The position numbers and the translations under genes are program-made. A stretch of 64,000 bases of DNA from CAVROP01 sp050012175 (lineage in GTDB: Bacteria; Acidobacteriota; Terriglobia; UBA7540). The stretch spans positions 26,206 to 90,205 of the forward strand of contig JBEKHR010000022.1 in the NCBI GenBank assembly GCA_050012175.1. Reading direction: 5' to 3'. This document shows positions 8,497-15,335 of the stretch, one piece after another (the stretch's first letter is position 1; every line of letters begins with the position of its first letter). The notes beneath the pieces were generated by a model. The model was not told the DNA's origin and ran no database searches. It worked only from the letters and a program-made list of their open reading frames with translations.

Positions 8497-9411
8497 ATGG
8501 AAAAAGCTGCGAGGTCCATACAGAATCGACCACGGTGGGAAGTCCTCACTGAAACTGCGATTGAGTGGCTGATCCGACTGTGCGGCATCAGCGCCATCTT
8601 GTTTGTCTTTGGCATCTTCTTCTTCGTCTTCCGCGAAGGCAGCGGGTTCCTTTTTCACGGCTTCAACGTCCGCGAATTTTTCGGGAGCACGGAATGGTAT
8701 CCGAATTCGCAGACTCACGTGCGCTACGGTGCGCTGGCGCTGATTGCAGGCACGGCCAGTGTCACCGTGCTGGCCATGTTGATCGCGGTGCCCTTCGGGA
8801 TTGGGGCGGCAATTTTCATCTCCGAATTCTGCGGGCCACGCTTGAAGGAGACCCTGAAAATCACCATCGAACTGCTGGCGGCCATTCCCTCGGTGGTCTG
8901 GGGATTCATTGGGTTGACCGTGATGAATCCGCTGATCATCAACCTGTTCCACACCCCCATAGGTCTTAACGTGCTGAATGGCGGCTTGATTCTCGCCTTG
9001 ATGAGTGTGCCGATCATCGTGTCGATCGGCGAGGACGCGCTGAAGGCGGTGCCCGACTCGTACCGCGAGGCGGCGCTGGCGCTGGGGGTGACGCGGTGGC
9101 AACTGGTGTACCGCGTGTTGCTGCCAGCGGCAAGAAACGGCTTGCTGGCAGCGGTGTTGCTAGGCATAGGGCGCGCCGTGGGCGAGACGATGGCGGTGCT
9201 CATGGCCACGGGACACGCGGTCCAAATCCCTACCAGTCTCTTGGACTCGGTGCGGACTTTGACCGCCACCATTGCCGCCGAACTGGGCGAGGCGCCAGTG
9301 CACTCGGACCATTACCAGGTGTTGTTTATCATTGGCGTCCTACTGTTCTCGATTACGTTTGTCGTCAATCTGGCCGCCGACCTTATCGTGCGAGGGGTTA
9401 GAAGCAAATGA
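8497..9411 (+). CDS. pstC: PstC phosphate ABC transporter permease
   Basis: Inner-membrane permease of about six helices. The ABC-transporter permease EAA loop is visible as YREAALALGVTRWQLVYRVLLPAA, and GIGRAVGETMAV is characteristic of PstC/PstA. PAIPSVVWGF-like sequence in the middle also fits. The large early segment FLFHGFNVREFF is the usual PstC periplasmic loop. Length (304 residues) is normal. It pairs with PstA to form the channel driven by the two PstB subunits downstream. Confidence 0.95.
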   Translation: MEKAARSIQNRPRWEVLTETAIEWLIRLCGISAILFVFGIFFFVFREGSGFLFHGFNVREFFGSTEWYPNSQTHVRYGALALIAGTASVTVLAMLIAVPFGIGAAIFISEFCGPRLKETLKITIELLAAIPSVVWGFIGLTVMNPLIINLFHTPIGLNVLNGGLILALMSVPIIVSIGEDALKAVPDSYREAALALGVTRWQLVYRVLLPAARNGLLAAVLLGIGRAVGETMAVLMATGHAVQIPTSLLDSVRTLTATIAAELGEAPVHSDHYQVLFIIGVLLFSITFVVNLAADLIVRGVRSK

Positions 9412-9440
9412 AGAACTATTGCTTCAACGGGTGACGCGTT

Positions 9441-10325
9441 GTGTTTCGAGCCACTTCATTGACACGCCGCAAGCAGCTCAGCGAGTCCATGGCCAGGACG
9501 GTCTTCCTGCTGATGACTTTGCTGATGGTCGTGCCCTTGCTGTTGATCATCGGCTATCTGGTCTACCAGGCGTGGCCGATCCTGTCGCTGGACTTTCTGC
9601 TGACCAACCCGAAACACGGCATGCGGGCCGGGGGCATCTGGTCGCCGTTGCTGGGCACGATCTATCTGGTGGTCATCTCGCTGGCCGTCGCCACGCCCAT
9701 CGGCATTCTCGCCGCAGTCTTCCTGAACGAATACGCACGTGACAACTGGTTCACCCGTGTCGTCAACCTCGCGGTCGTCAATCTCGCAGGTGTACCGAGC
9801 ATTGTGCACGCGCTGTTCGGGCTGGGCGCGTTCGTGCTTTTCGCCCGACTGGGCAAATCCATCCTCGCGGCTTCCCTGACCCTGGCGATCATGACCCTGC
9901 CGGTCATCATCGCCAGCACTAAGGAAGCCTTGGCGGCGGTACCGAAGGCCTTTCGTGAGGCGTGCTGGAACGTCGGAGCCACCCGCTTGCAAACCATCCG
10001 CCACATCGTCCTACCCAACTCGATCAGCGGCATCCTGACTGGGGTGATCTTGCAGGTATCACGCGCCGCGGGCGAAACCGCGCCGATCATGTTCACAGGG
10101 GCGGTGTTTTTCAAGGCCATCCAGGAAGGCCACCTGTTCGCCTACGGCCTGTTCGACCAGTGCATGGCGCTGTCGATGCATCTCTTCACGATTTCCACGC
10201 AGGTGCCCGACGTGCCCAAGGCGCTGCCCTACGGCATCGCGGTGGTGTTGGTCAGCAGCGTTCTCGCGGTCAACGCCCTGTCGATCATCATTCGCGTCCG
10301 TCTGCGCTCGAGGAGAAAATGGTGA
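9441..10325 (+). CDS. pstA: PstA phosphate ABC transporter permease
   Basis: Second channel subunit. Contains the EAA loop FREACWNVGATRLQTIRHIVLP, the AGETAPIMFTGAVFF motif typical of PstA, and NLAGVPSIVHALFGLGAF in a central helix. The start is GTG at 9441, 29 bases after pstC; ATG 9489 is an alternative but would remove the cytoplasmic N-terminal helix. The last codons overlap the ATG of pstB1 (ATGGTGA at 10319-10325), which indicates translational coupling. Confidence 0.95.
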   Translation: MFRATSLTRRKQLSESMARTVFLLMTLLMVVPLLLIIGYLVYQAWPILSLDFLLTNPKHGMRAGGIWSPLLGTIYLVVISLAVATPIGILAAVFLNEYARDNWFTRVVNLAVVNLAGVPSIVHALFGLGAFVLFARLGKSILAASLTLAIMTLPVIIASTKEALAAVPKAFREACWNVGATRLQTIRHIVLPNSISGILTGVILQVSRAAGETAPIMFTGAVFFKAIQEGHLFAYGLFDQCMALSMHLFTISTQVPDVPKALPYGIAVVLVSSVLAVNALSIIIRVRLRSRRKW

Positions 10326-11083
10326 CCCCCGGTCCCACGGTCGAGATTGCCAATCTGCGGGTGCGCTATGGACACCGCGAGGTTCTGAAAGGTATCAGCC
10401 TCGAGGTACAGCGGAACGAGGTTCTCGGCATCATCGGCCCGGCCCAGTCGGGCAAGACCACATTGCTCAGAATTCTCAACCGCACCCTCGACGACGTGCC
10501 CGGGGTCGTCATCACCGGCGCCGTCAAGGTGGATGGAGTGGACGTGCGCCAGGTGAAGGACGTTTTCGCACTGCGCCGCAAGATCGGCATGGTAGCTCCG
10601 CTGCCCGTCGGCCTCCCGCTCTCCATCTTCGATAACGTCGCCTTCGCGCCGCGCATGGCCGGCATTCGGAACCGTAGCGAACTTGAAGAACGCGTCGAGC
10701 GCTGTCTTCGGCAGGCCACCCTCTGGGACGAAGTGAAAGACCGCCTCCACAGCCTCGGCACCCGGCTGTCCGGCGGTCAGCAACAGCGGTTGACGATCGC
10801 CCGCGCCTTGTCGCACGACCCCAAGATTCTCTGCCTCGACGAGTTCTCCATCGCCATCGACCCCGTGACCACCATGCGCATCGAGAACGTGCTGAAGAAC
10901 TTGCGCGCCCAGATGACCATCATCCTGGCCACCAATCTGGTTCAGCAGGCGCGGCGACTCGCTGACCGGACGGGCTTCCTACTTAACGGTGAACTGGTGG
11001 AACTGGATCGCACAGAGGTGATCTTTTCCGACCGCCCGGCCAACCGCAAAACCTACGATTACGTCAACGGAATGTTCGGATGA
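10319..11083 (+). CDS. pstB: PstB1 phosphate transporter ATPase subunit lacking Q-loop Gln and H-loop His
   Basis: 254-residue ABC ATPase. Intact: Walker A GPAQSGKTT (40-48), signature LSGGQQQR (150-157), Walker B LCLDE with Glu175. Altered: the Q-loop reads GMVAPLP where PstB has GMVFQxP (Gln replaced by Pro94), and the switch segment reads LATNL where PstB has VTHNM (His replaced by Thr205). The D-loop is IAIDP. So this subunit has a good signature for its partner but a crippled ATP-cleaving half. The frame is open far upstream, but the PstB homology begins at this ATG, which overlaps pstA. The neighbouring PstB2 has the opposite pattern. Confidence 0.95.
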   Translation: MVTPGPTVEIANLRVRYGHREVLKGISLEVQRNEVLGIIGPAQSGKTTLLRILNRTLDDVPGVVITGAVKVDGVDVRQVKDVFALRRKIGMVAPLPVGLPLSIFDNVAFAPRMAGIRNRSELEERVERCLRQATLWDEVKDRLHSLGTRLSGGQQQRLTIARALSHDPKILCLDEFSIAIDPVTTMRIENVLKNLRAQMTIILATNLVQQARRLADRTGFLLNGELVELDRTEVIFSDRPANRKTYDYVNGMFG

Positions 11084-11865
11084 GCACCCCTGGACCCGCA
11101 GTTCATTACAGTATCGAAACCAACGACCTTAGTCTTTGGTATGGCAGCTTTCAGGCGTTGAAGAGTGTCTGCGTCAGCGTTCGTCATGGCCAGATCACCG
11201 CGCTGATCGGGCCCTCGGGGTGTGGCAAGACGACGCTGCTCCGTTGCTTCAACCGCATCAACGAGCGCTACGGTTACGTCACCACCACCGGCGTGATCAA
11301 GGTCCTCGGACAGAACATTTACGCCCCAGAGGTTTCGCTCATCGAGTTGCGCAAGGCGGTTGGCATGGTCTTCCAACGCCCTAACCCTCTGCCCATTTCC
11401 GTCTACGAAAACGTCGTCTTCGGCCTGCGCATCCACAGTAGCTACGCCTCTTTGAAGAAGTCGGAGTTGAACAACGCGGTGGAATCGGCCCTGCGCGAGG
11501 TGTTCCTCTGGGACGACCTGAAGGACCGGCTACACAGCCGCGCCACCACGCTGCAACTGGAGCAACAGCAGAGACTTTGCATTGCCCGGCTATTGCCGTT
11601 GAAGCCCGAGGTCATCTTGATGGATGAACCTTGCTCCACTCTGGACAGCGAATCCACGCTCGGCATCGAAGAGTTGATGCTCACCCTTGCCGGCCGCTAC
11701 ACCATCCTTGTCGTTACCCACAATATGGCTCAGGCCCGTCGAGTCAGTCAGGAGTGCGCTTTCATGCTGCTGGGCGAAGTCGTCGAACACGCTCGCACGG
11801 AGAATCTGTTCCTCACTCCCAAGGACTCGCGCACCGCCGACTACATCGAAGGCCGCTATGGCTAA
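11080..11865 (+). CDS. pstB: PstB2 phosphate transporter ATPase subunit with a degenerate signature motif
   Basis: 261-residue ABC ATPase starting in an ATGA overlap with pstB1. Intact: Walker A GPSGCGKTT (44-52), Q-loop GMVFQRPNP (Gln99), Walker B ILMDE (Glu183), switch VTHNM (His213). Altered: where PstB has LSGGQQQRL it has LQLEQQQRL (158-166), so the Ser and both Gly of the signature are gone. In an ABC dimer each ATP is held between Walker A/B/His of one subunit and the signature of the other. A PstB1:PstB2 pair would have one complete site (PstB2 Walker, PstB1 signature) and one dead site. Confidence 0.95.
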   Translation: MSTPGPAVHYSIETNDLSLWYGSFQALKSVCVSVRHGQITALIGPSGCGKTTLLRCFNRINERYGYVTTTGVIKVLGQNIYAPEVSLIELRKAVGMVFQRPNPLPISVYENVVFGLRIHSSYASLKKSELNNAVESALREVFLWDDLKDRLHSRATTLQLEQQQRLCIARLLPLKPEVILMDEPCSTLDSESTLGIEELMLTLAGRYTILVVTHNMAQARRVSQECAFMLLGEVVEHARTENLFLTPKDSRTADYIEGRYG

Positions 11866-11927
11866 GGCGCAGCGCTTGAAATCGCTGCCTTATCCGCAGG
11901 ACATACCTAAGAAAAGAATCTCCGGGC

Positions 11928-11994
11928 GGGCCCATTGCTCAGTTGGTTAGAACAGCGGACTCATAATCCGCTCGTTAGGATTCGGGTTCGAGCA
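11928..11994 (+). pseudogene. Broken tRNA-Ile2(CAU) copy
   Basis: Reads as a tRNA through acceptor 5' strand, D-arm and anticodon arm (GCGGA-CTCATAA-TCCGC), then loses the T-arm pairing and the 3' acceptor strand. From 11924 to 11970 it matches the intact tRNA at 15234-15280 in 45 of 47 bases, including four bases upstream of the tRNA. It has no CCA end and is unlikely to be functional. It marks the left edge of a 3.3-kb accessory island. Confidence 0.75.
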
Positions 11995-12312
11995 TCTTCA
12001 GCAATTTACGGCGGCATCATTAGGGTCAAACGGCATCCTTCGGGCGCAGTCGGCAGAGTTTTGGGAAAGGAAATGGGCAACACCTCTGACGCTCATCGAA
12101 AGAATACTCTCTGCTGGCCCAAGACCCGCCCCCTTTCCCTCGCCAACCAGCGTGCGCGGGGGCCGTCCTCGCAATCAAGGGTCTCTGATGAACGCGCGGA
12201 AAGCGCGCGCCCTTGACTGCTCCGGGCGGTCCGCTGAAGAAAACCCTCTCCTGACATGAGGAAAAGGGCGAAATGCCAAGGGCAAAAGCCTGTTGGAATG
12301 TGGCTTTTCATC
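11995..12312. other. Non-coding gap at the left end of the tRNA-bounded island
   Basis: About 320 bases without a supported gene, between the tRNA remnant and the operator of the toxin-antitoxin pair. Reading frames are short and without ribosome-binding sites. Confidence 0.4.
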
Positions 12313-12342
12313 ACCACATATGTGGTATATCCTTACCACATG
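12313..12342. promoter_or_regulatory. Palindromic operator of the MNT/HEPN toxin-antitoxin pair
   Basis: Perfect 14-base palindrome ACCACATATGTGGT at 12313-12326, followed by a third half-site ACCACAT at 12336-12342 that overlaps the ATG. Placement directly over the start of a gene with an N-terminal winged helix suggests autoregulation. Binding is inferred. Confidence 0.6.
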
Positions 12343-12894
12343 CTGAACCTTCACTCTAAAACGCGCCAGCGGCTGCTGCGTTATTATTTCACAAACCCGA
12401 CATCGCGCCACCATGTGCGGGACCTGGCGCAGCGGCTCGACGTTGATCCATCCAATCTTTCAAAGGAGCTTCGGCATCTCGAAAGCGAGGGACTCTTCAC
12501 CTCGGAAACAAGCGGACGCCAGAAGTATTTTCGACTCAACCGAAAATATCCCCTGTTTGCTGAAGTCCGACGCATCGTCGAAAAAACCATCGGAACCGCT
12601 CCCCTCCTGGCAGAATCCCTCCAGCGCATTGAAGGAATACAGGAAGCCTATCTTTACGGCTCTTTTGCTCGGAACCAGCAGGACGTTGCTAGCGACATCG
12701 ATGTCATCGTGATTGGAAACCCGAAAGGCACTATCCTCGCAAAGGCCATCCGCGCCCTTGAGCGCCAACTTGGGCGCGAGATAAATTACACGGTGCTCAC
12801 GCGGAAGGAATTCGATTCGCGCCGCGCCCGCAAGGACGCTTTTCTAGAAGATATCTGGCACAATGAGCGGCTCCCACTTGTCGGTCCCGCATGA
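12340..12894 (+). CDS. Winged-helix / minimal nucleotidyltransferase (MNT) antitoxin
   Basis: 184 residues. Residues 1-75 form a winged helix (TSRHHVRDLAQRLDVDPSNL, then SETSGRQKYFRLN at the wing). Residues 95-175 form a minimal nucleotidyltransferase with YLYGSFARNQQ and SDIDVIVIG, the G-S-x10-DxD signature. In MNT/HEPN systems this protein neutralises the HEPN RNase, in characterised cases by AMPylating it. The ATG at 12340 is chosen because the fold begins there and the operator lies just upstream; the frame is open to 12256. It overlaps the HEPN gene by four bases (ATGA). Confidence 0.88.
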   Translation: MLNLHSKTRQRLLRYYFTNPTSRHHVRDLAQRLDVDPSNLSKELRHLESEGLFTSETSGRQKYFRLNRKYPLFAEVRRIVEKTIGTAPLLAESLQRIEGIQEAYLYGSFARNQQDVASDIDVIVIGNPKGTILAKAIRALERQLGREINYTVLTRKEFDSRRARKDAFLEDIWHNERLPLVGPA

Positions 12895-13310
12895 AGAAAT
12901 CCAAACCACACACGACGGATTGGCCTCAGATCGGCCGCTTTCTACAGAGTGCCGAAAAGCGGCTTTCGTCTGCCCGCAAGATTCTCGAACTTGATGAAGA
13001 GGCTTGCCTTCAGCAAGCGTATGAAGCAATGCTACGCGCGTCGCTGGCCTTCATGTTCAGCCACGGCTTGCGGCCGCGCAGTCAGCCAGGCCATCACATT
13101 GTGATTATCGAATTCGTCGCGCAACACCTCGACAAGAAACACGCCGGACTGCTAACCGTCTTTGATCGTCTCCGCCGCAAACGCAACACAGCGCTTTACG
13201 ACGACACCGGATTTGTTTCTCGGCATGACGCGGAAGAAGCCATCACAACGGCGCGCGACTACCTCGCGGTGATTGGCGCGGACATCGATGCCCGCAGGCC
13301 CAAAGCTTGA
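12891..13310 (+). CDS. HEPN-domain toxin partner of the MNT antitoxin
   Basis: 139-residue all-helical protein with the HEPN pattern: an early FLQSAEKRLSSARKI helix, QAYEAMLRASLAFMF, and near residue 105 RLRRKRNTALYDDTG. Classical HEPN RNases use Rx4-6H; here the motif is RNTALYD, keeping R-N and Y but without the His. This resembles SAV_6107-type HEPN proteins. It is translationally coupled to the antitoxin. RNase activity is inferred from context and may be altered by the missing His. Confidence 0.82.
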   Translation: MKKSKPHTTDWPQIGRFLQSAEKRLSSARKILELDEEACLQQAYEAMLRASLAFMFSHGLRPRSQPGHHIVIIEFVAQHLDKKHAGLLTVFDRLRRKRNTALYDDTGFVSRHDAEEAITTARDYLAVIGADIDARRPKA

Positions 13311-13371
13311 GGTGCCAAATCGGAGCCTCAAGCTTGGGTGGCACGATCACATGTAGACACTGGTTCCCGAA

Positions 13372-13430
13372 ATTAGCTTATTCCGTTGTCCAACCATTAG
13401 CTTATTGTGTCGAGCAAACATTAGCTTTTT
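13372..13430 (+). repeat. Three 24-base units, left end of a decayed transposon
   Basis: ATTAGCTTATT at 13372, 13396 and ATTAGCTTTTT at 13420: exactly 24 bases apart, with unrelated spacer bases. Evenly spaced repeats inside each terminus are typical of IS21-family ends. The reverse complement, AATAAGCTAAT, resembles the right-hand units at 13692-13739. Confidence 0.55.
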
Positions 13431-13529
13431 CTGCGAATGATCGACATGGATCAGGGCGTGCCGGACTTCGCCCGGCCAAGCTCTACTCCCCGGGCTTCAG
13501 GCCGTGCAGCGCGAGGCAGTGTTCCTCGC

Positions 13530-13685
13530 TCATTTCCCCATCTGCAAATACCCCGCCCTCATCTCGAACCACAATTCCTGCCAGCGCTCGCGCATGCCCA
13601 GAAGCGCGATCCAGGGCAACCAGCCCTGGCTAAGGAAGCGGAACACGGCGCCCGGCTTGCCGCCGCTTGTGTCACGGCGCTTCAT
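13530..13685 (-). CDS. Small ORF inside transposon remnant, unknown
   Basis: 51 codons, beginning MKRRDTSGGKPG and continuing with a Trp-rich amphipathic stretch (GWLPWIALLGMRERWQELWF). The stop overlaps an ATG of a 16-codon frame. It lies between the two 24-base repeat arrays, so it may be cargo or a fossil of the element. No ribosome-binding site; low certainty that it is expressed. Confidence 0.25.
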   Translation of the reverse strand: MKRRDTSGGKPGAVFRFLSQGWLPWIALLGMRERWQELWFEMRAGYLQMGK

Positions 13686-13745
13686 GCAGGACAATTACAA
13701 GCAAATTACGGCGTGCAAATACAAGCCCATTGTGTCACGGCGCTT
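13667..13745 (+). repeat. Right end of the decayed transposon
   Basis: TTGTGTCACGGCGCTT occurs at 13667-13682 and again at 13730-13745. Between them are two 24-base units, CAATTACAAGC... (13692-13715) and CAAATACAAGC... (13716-13739). The period equals that of the left array and the core is a loose inverted match (8 of 11) to the left units. Together the arrays bracket about 380 bases with no transposase. Confidence 0.5.
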
Positions 13746-13806
13746 GCGCTCGATCGCGAAGGTGACGCGAGGTTTGGGTATTCATCAGGCATCGCTATCT
13801 GCAAGC

Positions 13807-14916
13807 CTATGGAATCTTGGCGAGCGCGTAGGTCGTGCTGCGGCCGCCTTCAGGATTGCGGACAAGGATGCCGCGGTCGACGAGAGGCAGGATGTCGCGG
13901 AGCGCGGTGTCGTGGGAACATTTCGCGAGCTTCGCGTATTTCATTGTAGTAAGTTTCCCATCGAACCCTTCGAGCAAGCGGTTGAGCACAAGACGCTGGC
14001 GCGTATTCAGCGGGGAATCCCCAACGGCGTCCCAAAAGCGCGCCTTCGAGAGGACGTTTCCGAGAGTGGCTTGAGCGCCTTCGATGGCGCGGCCGAGGCA
14101 TGCGAGGAACCAATCCATCCAGGGCGTGACGTCCATCGTCGCTTTCCCCGTCCGCTCCAGGATGTCGTAATAAGCGGCGCGCTCCTGCCTGATTTGCGCC
14201 GACATGCTGTAGAAGCGTTGCGAACTCTGCTCGGAGCGCGCCAGCGCCAGATCGGCAATGGCCCGCGCGACGCGCCCGTTGCCGTCGTCGAAGGGGTGAA
14301 TGGTCACGAACCAGAGATGGGCAAGCCCGGCCTTTACCACCCAATCGGTCTCGGCATTTCCATTGAACCAATCGAGAAAATTCCGCATCTCCGAGTCGAC
14401 TCTTTCAGCGGCCGGCGCCTCGAAATGGACGCGCTCCCGCCCGGCCGCGCCGGAGACGACCTGCATGGGACCGCTGCTGTCATCGCGCCAGGCGCCCACC
14501 CTGATCCGTCTCATGCCGCTCCGGCCGGTCGGAAACAGGGACGCGTGCCATGCGAACAACCGTTCTGCGGTGAGCGGTTGCTCGTAGTTGCGCGTGGCGT
14601 CCAGCATCATTTCAACGACTCCCTCCACGTCCCGGTCCGCGGCTTTCAGCCCGCCGATGTCCATGCCAAGGCGGCGCGCGATCGAGGAACGGACCTGCTC
14701 TGCGTCCAGCTTTTCCCCCTCGATTTCGCTGCTCTTGAGCACATCCTCGGTGAGGGTCCGGAGGACAGCTTCCTGACGCAGCTTGAAGCCAAGAGTTTCC
14801 ATGCGGCCCAGCAGACGGCCCTGCTCGTGGCGGACGCCGGCCAGCCGTTCCGCCAAGCTCTCGTGGTTCCAGCGAAACCGGGGCCAGTCTTCCTGGGTGT
14901 GGATGAAGTCGTCCAT
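13807..14916 (-). CDS. Fic family protein (DUF4172-type N-terminus, C-terminal winged helix)
   Basis: Fic proteins transfer AMP or related groups to hydroxyl side chains. The full active-site motif HPFDDGNGRVAR is present near residue 210. An upstream inhibitory-helix motif SSEIEG (S-x3-E-G) near residue 65 places it among self-inhibited, class II Fic proteins. The N-terminus (FRWNHESLAERLAGVR) is of DUF4172 type, and the last 60 residues form a winged helix (MKYAKLAKCSHDTALRDI). ATG 14916 is preferred over GTG 14925 because AAGAGG sits eight bases upstream. The promoter region has several inverted repeats, suggesting autoregulation. No separate Fic antitoxin gene is adjacent. Confidence 0.93.
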   Translation of the reverse strand: MDDFIHTQEDWPRFRWNHESLAERLAGVRHEQGRLLGRMETLGFKLRQEAVLRTLTEDVLKSSEIEGEKLDAEQVRSSIARRLGMDIGGLKAADRDVEGVVEMMLDATRNYEQPLTAERLFAWHASLFPTGRSGMRRIRVGAWRDDSSGPMQVVSGAAGRERVHFEAPAAERVDSEMRNFLDWFNGNAETDWVVKAGLAHLWFVTIHPFDDGNGRVARAIADLALARSEQSSQRFYSMSAQIRQERAAYYDILERTGKATMDVTPWMDWFLACLGRAIEGAQATLGNVLSKARFWDAVGDSPLNTRQRLVLNRLLEGFDGKLTTMKYAKLAKCSHDTALRDILPLVDRGILVRNPEGGRSTTYALAKIP

Positions 14917-14917
14917 T

Positions 14918-14978
14918 CTACGCACCTCTTGCGTAGATTATAGCCTCTAATCTACGTAGGATGCAAGTATCCTACGCA
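14918..14978. promoter_or_regulatory. Inverted-repeat cluster, probable operator of the Fic gene
   Basis: CTACGCA (14918-14924) faces TGCGTAG (14930-14936); CTACGTAG palindrome at 14952-14959; TAGGAT (14957-14962) faces ATCCTA (14969-14974); CCTACGCA at 14971-14978. All share the half-site CTACG(C/T)A. The cluster overlaps the Fic translation start, and the Fic protein carries its own winged helix. Confidence 0.55.
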
Positions 14979-15237
14979 CAAAATGCGTCGAATAGGGCCC
15001 CGATTCACCGCATAGCAGGTTCGGTTGGATTCCGGACAGCTTGGCTTACCTCGCTGAAGGCGTTGCGTCTGCCGGGCGCGAGGCCCCGCTGCTCTCCGCT
15101 CATCCGCCATCTGCAACGCCTGGTGGCTTCTTTCCCGGACTCCTAAAGCGACACAACCAAGCACCCACACTTGACGCACAAAAGCCCTCTGCCGCGAGCG
15201 TGCAATGAATTTCGTTTTCTCCTATACTTATAGGGCG

Positions 15238-15314
<77 letters not shown>

Positions 15315-15335
15315 CTCTCCTCAAACAGACTAATG

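Noticed and set aside
7582..9102. 506-codon minus-strand frame under pstS-pstC
   Set aside because: His/Gln/Arg-rich composition typical of a shadow; two clear Pst genes run on the opposite strand.
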